DNA of 64,000 bases, taken from NCBI GenBank assembly GCA_007750655.1, contig CP036290.1, positions 62,001 to 126,000 of the forward strand, in the 5' to 3' direction. Below, piece after piece: positions 59,298 to 64,000 of this stretch. The notes under the pieces were generated by a model. It did no database searches, was not told the DNA's origin, and saw nothing but the letters and a program-made list of their open reading frames with translations. The stretch's first letter is position 1. The number at the start of each line of letters is the position of its first letter. Made by a program: the position numbers and the translations under genes. Source of the stretch: Rohdeia mirabilis. GTDB taxonomy: Bacteria; Planctomycetota; UBA1135; GCA-002686595.

Positions 59298-60692
59298 ATG
59301 ACTCAACGCTCGCGATCCTCCATCACGGCGCTCGCAGCGTGCGGCGTTCTCGTGGTCGGACTGTGTGCCTTGCTCGTGCTCTGGGACGCGGACTCCGATC
59401 CGCAGGGCGCTGACCTCGAGCCCGTCGTCTCGCTCGACGGCACGCTGCCACTTCGGGGCGCGGCGGACGAGCTGGAAGGCCATCGGCGCGACGCGGTTGC
59501 CGACGCCGCCCGCGACCGGCGCGCGGCCCTCGAGCACGAGCCTGCGGTCGAGGCCGCATCGGACATCGACGTGGATGCCCTGCCGGCCGGAGAGCTCGAA
59601 GTCGTCGTTCGCCTGGGCGCTCGCGCGGCGGACTCCCGGCCGGCCGACGGGTGGGTCGCCCTCCAACGCCTCGAGGGCAACGATCTGGCGACGCCGTTCG
59701 ACCCGGCGCTGACGATCGAGGCGCCGCTCGAGAACGGCGTCGCGCGTTTCGAGGATCTGCCCCGGGGCGTGCTGCTGCTCGGCGTGCACGTGGGTCCGGG
59801 GCCGCCGCTGCGCACGACCTGGGTCAACTCGCGCGTGCGCGGCGCACGGCTCGAGTTCAGACTCGGTGACACGCGCCTCCACGGCTGGGTGCGCGACTCA
59901 AGCGGAGCCGCGGCCCATGGCGCGCGCGTGTGGATCACCGGTCGGCAGGGTGCGGTCGTCGCGTCGTGCGCACCGGACGGGTCCTACGACGGCGGCGGCG
60001 TCCTTCCCGCCGGGCGCTTCGAGGTGCGCGTCGAGGGCCACCCGATCGCCGATGTGTCGCCCCGGCGCACCGTCGATCTGCAGCCCGGCTCCGTGCGCGA
60101 GGTCTCGTTCGGACCCGGCGGCGACCTCGCGCGTTGGACGGGCCGCGTGCTGGCGCCGGACGGGTCGTTGGTCAGCGCCGCCGACGGCTTGCCCGCGAAC
60201 GCCGTGCAGCTCGCCGCGCGGGGTGGTCGCGGACGTGTGTTCGATGTGGAGGTGGTGGACGGTGCGATCGACCGGTGGTTCGAGCGCGACGTGTACGCGC
60301 TGCGCTTCGTGGAAGATGGAGCGCCCGTTCGAGCGACGCGGTTCGACGACGTCTTGGATCGATCACCGGGCCGCGGGTACCAGAGCGCTCACGACACGAT
60401 CGACCTGAACTCTGACCTGGTGCGCGACGTCCTGCTCGCGGGCTTCGTGCTGACGGGTCGGGTCGACATCGACACGAGCGCGGCCGCGAACGGCGCATCA
60501 CCATCCGTCGAGCTGCGGTCAGCACATGTGTTCGACGGGCTTCGAGCCACAGTCGGCGCCGACGGAACGTTCCGCTTCGTGGCGCTCGAGCCCGGTACCT
60601 ACGAGCTGCATTCGTCGGGCGCGGAAACGGCCTTCGTCGCCATCGACGCGCGCGGACCGACCGTCGTCGAGGTCGAACCGATCCAGGACTAG
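59298..60692 (+). CDS. hypothetical membrane-anchored protein with carboxypeptidase-regulatory-like domains
   Basis: 464 residues. An N-terminal hydrophobic helix (ALAACGVLVVGLCALLVLW) without a lipobox suggests a membrane anchor. The body carries two beta-sandwich segments of the carboxypeptidase regulatory-like type: LHGWVRDSSGAAAHGARVWI with GSYDGGGVLPAGRFEVRVEG, and LTGRVDIDTSAAANG with GTFRFVALEPGTYELHSSG. Such domains are common in surface proteins and have no catalytic role. Its N-terminal sequence is shared with the chimera at 54521. Function unknown. Confidence 0.65.
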   Translation: MTQRSRSSITALAACGVLVVGLCALLVLWDADSDPQGADLEPVVSLDGTLPLRGAADELEGHRRDAVADAARDRRAALEHEPAVEAASDIDVDALPAGELEVVVRLGARAADSRPADGWVALQRLEGNDLATPFDPALTIEAPLENGVARFEDLPRGVLLLGVHVGPGPPLRTTWVNSRVRGARLEFRLGDTRLHGWVRDSSGAAAHGARVWITGRQGAVVASCAPDGSYDGGGVLPAGRFEVRVEGHPIADVSPRRTVDLQPGSVREVSFGPGGDLARWTGRVLAPDGSLVSAADGLPANAVQLAARGGRGRVFDVEVVDGAIDRWFERDVYALRFVEDGAPVRATRFDDVLDRSPGRGYQSAHDTIDLNSDLVRDVLLAGFVLTGRVDIDTSAAANGASPSVELRSAHVFDGLRATVGADGTFRFVALEPGTYELHSSGAETAFVAIDARGPTVVEVEPIQD

Positions 60693-60827
60693 CCAGGCGA
60701 TCGATGCCAGGGTGAGCGACGCGGCATCTGGTTCAAGGCCGTCAGCAGTCCATCGTGAACGCTGGTACTCTGCCGAAGCCCGAGCGGATCACGAGCCTCA
60801 GGCTCCGCTAGCACCACCCCGTCCACC

Positions 60828-63419
60828 ATGAATCACTCTCCTTGCCTTGCACTGTTCGCCCTTGTCGCTGGCGCCTCGACGGCGACGGCGCAGTCCCTCA
60901 CGGCGTTCATTGATGGGCTCGGCGGCGGATCGGAAGGCATGCGCGGGTTGCCCGAGTTGGTGCTGATAGGCTCGCCGATTCCCGGCAACCCCTTCGAACT
61001 CAGCGTCGCGAACACGGTGCCTGGCTCGCTCGTCCTGCTTGGCGCTGGAGTCGACGGGGCACCATTCCCGCTTCCTGAGTTCGACGCGACGCTCCACGTC
61101 TTCCTGCCTCTGTTCGTGCTCGCAACCAGCACCTCGGGCGCTGCTGGAAGAACAGCGCCGCTCGTTGGACAGAGCCCTCTCGATCCGGCACTCGCGGGCG
61201 CATCGTTCTTCTCGCAGGCCGTCGTCGTCGACACGGGAGCGACCGGATCGCTCGCCTTCACCAATGGTGTGCGCATCGGCATCGGAGCTGGGAACGACGA
61301 TGCGACCGAGCTCTTCCCCGGATTCGCGAGCCCGTTCGATCGCGAGGTGATCCGCATGGAGGTCGCAGATCTCGATGGTGATGGGCATGTCGACGTCATC
61401 GCGACCTGCGAGAGCCCGAACGTGGTCGCTGTCAGCCTAGGGCGACCGAACGGGCGTTTCGACGCGCCAGTCGACTACGACTGCGGAGCTGCCGTTCAGC
61501 AGCTCACCATCGGCGATCTCGACCTCGATGGAAACCTCGATGCGATCACAGCGTCCGGCTTCCTCGGAGTCTCGGTGCTGCGCGGCCTCGGCGACGGGAC
61601 GTTCGCCGCTCCGATGCGCGAACCCAACATCTCCGCCGCCACGAACATCGCGCTGGCCGACGTCAACGGTGATGGAAAGATCGATGCGGTCACAGGTCGC
61701 GGCAACACGTTGACAGCGGCGGTGCTGCTCGGCGACGGAACAGGCGGTTTCACACAGGTCATCGATTGGGGCCTCACCAGCACCCCCAGTTTCGTGGCTC
61801 TCGAGGACATCGACTCCGACGGACACATCGACGCGATCTTCAACTCGAGCCATCCAGACGTAGAACTGACCGTCCTTTTCCGGGTCGGGGGTGCGATCGT
61901 AGGCGCGCCTCTCATTGTCATTGGAAGCAGTGCCTTCAGTAATGCGTTCGAGCTCGTGGACTTGAACCAGGACGGCTTCTTGGACCTCGTCTACTTCGAT
62001 CCAACAGAGGCTGTCTCGAAGACTGGACTAAAGCTCCGTTTCGGGCGAGGAGGCGGAGCCTTCGACCCTGTAGTCGTCATAGCGGATGGAACGAAGTTCT
62101 ATTCACTCGACGTTCTCGACGTCGATGGTGATGGAATTCTCGATCTCAGCGGGCGCCCGAGCAAGGGAGGGGTCAGCGACGCGGACAGGGACCTCGCGAT
62201 CTTCTTGAAAGGGAACGGCGATGGGACGTTCCAGGCGCCGCTCGTCACCGAGAAGTCGTCAGGCTCCCACCTGTCCATCGTGTCGGTTGACGCGGATGGA
62301 GTCCTCGACGCGTTGGTCCTTCGAGATTCGTACCTCGAAGTCCTTCCCGGTAACGGCGATGGGTCGTTCGGCGTCGATAGGCGAGTCGTCAGCGATGGCG
62401 AATACAGTGGCTTGATCGCGTACGGGGTCGATCGGACCGGGGATGGACTCACTGACATGATCGTCCAAGCGGGGGCGACCGAGACGCGTCTGCTTGTCTT
62501 GGACGGCCATGGATCGTTTGCCGAGATCGGTGTGCTGAGCGTGCCAACGCGCATAAAGGATCCGATCGTAACCGACGTGAATTCTGATCAGCACATCGAC
62601 CTGGTCGCCACTCTGCCGTTCAACGACGAGGTCGCTGTATTCCTGGGCGACGGCGCAGGAGGCTTCGACATGCCGTCCACCTTCAGCGTCGTGAACGAGT
62701 GGGGGCTCGGCTTCGAGCCCACAGTGCTAGCGTCTGGTGACCTGGACGGCGATGGCTATCAGGATCTCGTGACGGCGAACAGGTCCTCGAGGGATGTCTC
62801 GGTGCTGATGGGCCTGGGGGATGGTTCCTTCGCGAGCGCTCGTGGTTTCTCGATCGCGAGCACGTTGTTCAACGGCAACAAGCCTGCCGATATCGCGCTG
62901 GCCGACTTCGACCGCGATGGACACCTCGATGTCGTCACGGGGAACGAGATGGAGTTTGCGGTCTTGTTCGGCAATGGAAGCGGTTCCTTCGGGCCGGCCA
63001 TCGAGGCTGCGCCGGCCTCGTTCGCGAACTTCGTAGCGCCACTAGACCTCGACGCCGACGGGTTCGTCGATCTTGTGGGCTGTGTCTATGGGCCCACCGA
63101 AGCTGTCGTCTTCTGCCGCGGCAATGGCGACGGATCGTTCCAGGCTCCTGTTGCGTCACCTGTTTCGAGCATCGAGGGGCCTGTCCTGACGGACTTCGAT
63201 GGCGATGGACGGATCGACTACGTCGTCGGCGGCAACTTCTGGAAGGGTGTCGGTGACGGTACTTTCGAGAGCGTCGGCAGGTTCAGATCGGGCCTCGCGA
63301 GCATGGTGTCACTCGCTATCGACTTCGACGGTGATCTGCTGCCGGACCTCGTCAACGTCGAGAGTGGGGGTGGTGCGGACTCGATCGTCGTACTTCCGAA
63401 TCAGCTCGTAGGGCAATAG
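60828..63419 (+). CDS. secreted VCBS-repeat protein, 14 blades
   Basis: 863 residues. The signal peptide ends STATAQ. An N-terminal beta domain (about 25-165) resembles the C-terminal domain of the 19945 protein: GSPIPGNPFELSVANTVPGS, LDPALAGASFFSQAVVVDTG and LAFTNGVRIG. Then 14 divergent VCBS blades run from MEVADLDGDGHVDVIATC to VSLAIDFDGDLLPDLVNVES, some degenerate (IAYGVDRTGDGLTDMIVQ). They are longer and more varied than in the neighbours, so this is an older member. The protein ends VLPNQLVGQ, similar to the lipoproteins' closing strand. It has no lipobox, so it is secreted or retained by another signal. Confidence 0.85.
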   Translation: MNHSPCLALFALVAGASTATAQSLTAFIDGLGGGSEGMRGLPELVLIGSPIPGNPFELSVANTVPGSLVLLGAGVDGAPFPLPEFDATLHVFLPLFVLATSTSGAAGRTAPLVGQSPLDPALAGASFFSQAVVVDTGATGSLAFTNGVRIGIGAGNDDATELFPGFASPFDREVIRMEVADLDGDGHVDVIATCESPNVVAVSLGRPNGRFDAPVDYDCGAAVQQLTIGDLDLDGNLDAITASGFLGVSVLRGLGDGTFAAPMREPNISAATNIALADVNGDGKIDAVTGRGNTLTAAVLLGDGTGGFTQVIDWGLTSTPSFVALEDIDSDGHIDAIFNSSHPDVELTVLFRVGGAIVGAPLIVIGSSAFSNAFELVDLNQDGFLDLVYFDPTEAVSKTGLKLRFGRGGGAFDPVVVIADGTKFYSLDVLDVDGDGILDLSGRPSKGGVSDADRDLAIFLKGNGDGTFQAPLVTEKSSGSHLSIVSVDADGVLDALVLRDSYLEVLPGNGDGSFGVDRRVVSDGEYSGLIAYGVDRTGDGLTDMIVQAGATETRLLVLDGHGSFAEIGVLSVPTRIKDPIVTDVNSDQHIDLVATLPFNDEVAVFLGDGAGGFDMPSTFSVVNEWGLGFEPTVLASGDLDGDGYQDLVTANRSSRDVSVLMGLGDGSFASARGFSIASTLFNGNKPADIALADFDRDGHLDVVTGNEMEFAVLFGNGSGSFGPAIEAAPASFANFVAPLDLDADGFVDLVGCVYGPTEAVVFCRGNGDGSFQAPVASPVSSIEGPVLTDFDGDGRIDYVVGGNFWKGVGDGTFESVGRFRSGLASMVSLAIDFDGDLLPDLVNVESGGGADSIVVLPNQLVGQ

Positions 63420-63450
63420 CACCGCAATGATCTTGCTCGGTCGCGGGCTC

Positions 63451-63472
63451 GTGCCGGACACCGTACCGATCA
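63451..63472. repeat. solitary family 2 arm fragment
   Basis: GTGCCGGACACCGTACCGAT followed by CA matches the outer end of a family 2 right arm with one mismatch. No left arm is found; it could be a decayed element or a half-copy. Confidence 0.6.
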
Positions 63473-63480
63473 CAGCGTGC

Positions 63481-63486
63481 TAGGCT
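63481..63486 (+). promoter_or_regulatory. candidate -10 element (TAGGCT) before the ABC gene
   Basis: TAGGCT is 10 nt before the ATG at 63497, at the edge of the spacing seen for the leaderless group, and lies just after the family 2 fragment. Confidence 0.38.
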
Positions 63487-63496
63487 CCCGCGCCCC

Positions 63497-64000
63497 ATGC
63501 CCGCCCTCGAGATCCAGTCCCTGCGCAAGCGCTACGGCCGCCACGAAGTGGTGCACGGCGTGTCGCTCGGCGTCGAAGAAGGTGCGGTCTACGGGCTCGT
63601 CGGGCCGAACGGGTCCGGCAAGACGACGACGCTGTCGTGCGCGCTCGGGCTGCTGCGACCGACCTCGGGCACGGTCTCGGTGCTGGGTGAGTCGCCGCGG
63701 CGTCTGCACCGGCTCGGTGGACGGCTGGCGGTCGTGTTCGACACGTCGATCGCGGTGCGCGACCTGACCGTCCGGCAGAACCTGCGCTATCTGGCGCGCC
63801 TGAACGGGAAGCGCGACCTGCGCGACGAGGACGAGCTGCTGGGCCAGGTGGGACTGACCGCTCTGGCCGACGCGCGCGCCTCGAGCCTCTCGCTCGGGCA
63901 ACGCAAGCGCCTCGCCATCGCGGGTGCGCTGCTCGCGCGGCCCGAACTCCTGGTTCTCGACGAACCCCTTTCGGGCCTCGACACCCTCGGCGTACGGCAG
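63497..64000 (+). CDS. ABC transporter ATP-binding protein (partial, C-terminus outside window)
   Basis: 168 residues are visible before the window ends. The Walker A GLVGPNGSGKTTT (about 34-46), Q-loop-like segment, ABC signature LSLGQRKRLAIAGAL and Walker B LLVLDEPLSGLD are all present in order, so it hydrolyses ATP to power a partner permease. The IQSLRKRYGRHEVVHGVSLG start and the short family-type linker fit an ABC-2 type or drug/lipid exporter ATPase. The permease gene is probably downstream, outside the window. Substrate not assignable. Confidence 0.92.
   Translation, partial: MPALEIQSLRKRYGRHEVVHGVSLGVEEGAVYGLVGPNGSGKTTTLSCALGLLRPTSGTVSVLGESPRRLHRLGGRLAVVFDTSIAVRDLTVRQNLRYLARLNGKRDLRDEDELLGQVGLTALADARASSLSLGQRKRLAIAGALLARPELLVLDEPLSGLDTLGVRQ

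Noticed and set aside
1..64000. tRNA, rRNA, riboswitch or replication origin
   Set aside because: No stretch with tRNA-like arms, rRNA words or DnaA-box clusters was recognised by eye; a covariance-model scan would be decisive.

Overview
The window is a high-GC bacterial chromosome segment with 46 protein genes or gene remnants on both strands and no rRNA, tRNA or CRISPR array that I could recognise. Lipoproteins and secreted proteins made of calcium-binding FG-GAP/VCBS beta-propeller repeats, Gly-rich linkers after the lipid cysteine, a signal peptidase with a very long insertion, and many start codons without a Shine-Dalgarno sequence all suggest a planctomycete (Planctomycetota). That placement is inferred from protein style; no rRNA or marker gene here proves it.

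Layout. 1-9 kb: OPT-family transporter (cut by the window edge), homocitrate/isopropylmalate-synthase-like enzyme, MgtE Mg2+ channel overlapping a divergent signal peptidase I, the tRNA selenouridine synthase MnmH, and the transhydrogenase SthA. 9-15.6 kb: two secreted proteins, a GH20-DUF1080 fusion on the other strand, and two tandem small zinc-ribbon proteins. 15.9-19.6 kb: zwf-pgl-gnd, the full oxidative pentose phosphate branch as one translationally coupled operon. 19.9-32 kb: a seven-repeat FG-GAP protein, a DUF900 hydrolase, a YceH-like protein, VOC, DoxX, SagB-type oxidoreductase, a lipoprotein-like D-2-hydroxyacid dehydrogenase, and a divergent GST/HxlR pair with a two-palindrome operator. 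32.9-36.7 kb: YCII-ECF42 sigma pair, a lipoprotein, and a thioredoxin-like gene with an in-frame UGA that looks like a selenoprotein. 37.4-40.7 kb: Calx-beta/VCBS protein. 40.8-42.8 kb: a low-GC island with a truncated IS481, bracketed by two direct copies of a palindromic element. 42.8-48.1 kb: glycosyltransferase/radical SAM/methyltransferase operon, divergent from purF. 48.2-63.4 kb: two orphan genes and an array of FG-GAP/VCBS paralogues. 63.5 kb to the end: ABC transporter ATPase (cut by the edge).

Three things stand out. (1) The candidate selenoprotein at 35707-36735 has a SECIS-like stem-loop just after the UGA, and a second selenium-using gene (mnmH) lies in the same window. (2) At least six copies of a palindromic intergenic element (about 55-bp inverted arms, variable interior) sit 0-20 nt from stop codons. 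Their arms match each other better than they match other copies. Two further hairpin families share part of the core; one copy contains an inverted duplicate of the end of purF. (3) Five VCBS proteins each carry exactly 14 repeats and one FG-GAP protein carries 7, as expected for two and one seven-bladed propellers. A TAGRNT-like hexamer 6-10 nt before many start codons also suggests widespread leaderless transcription.
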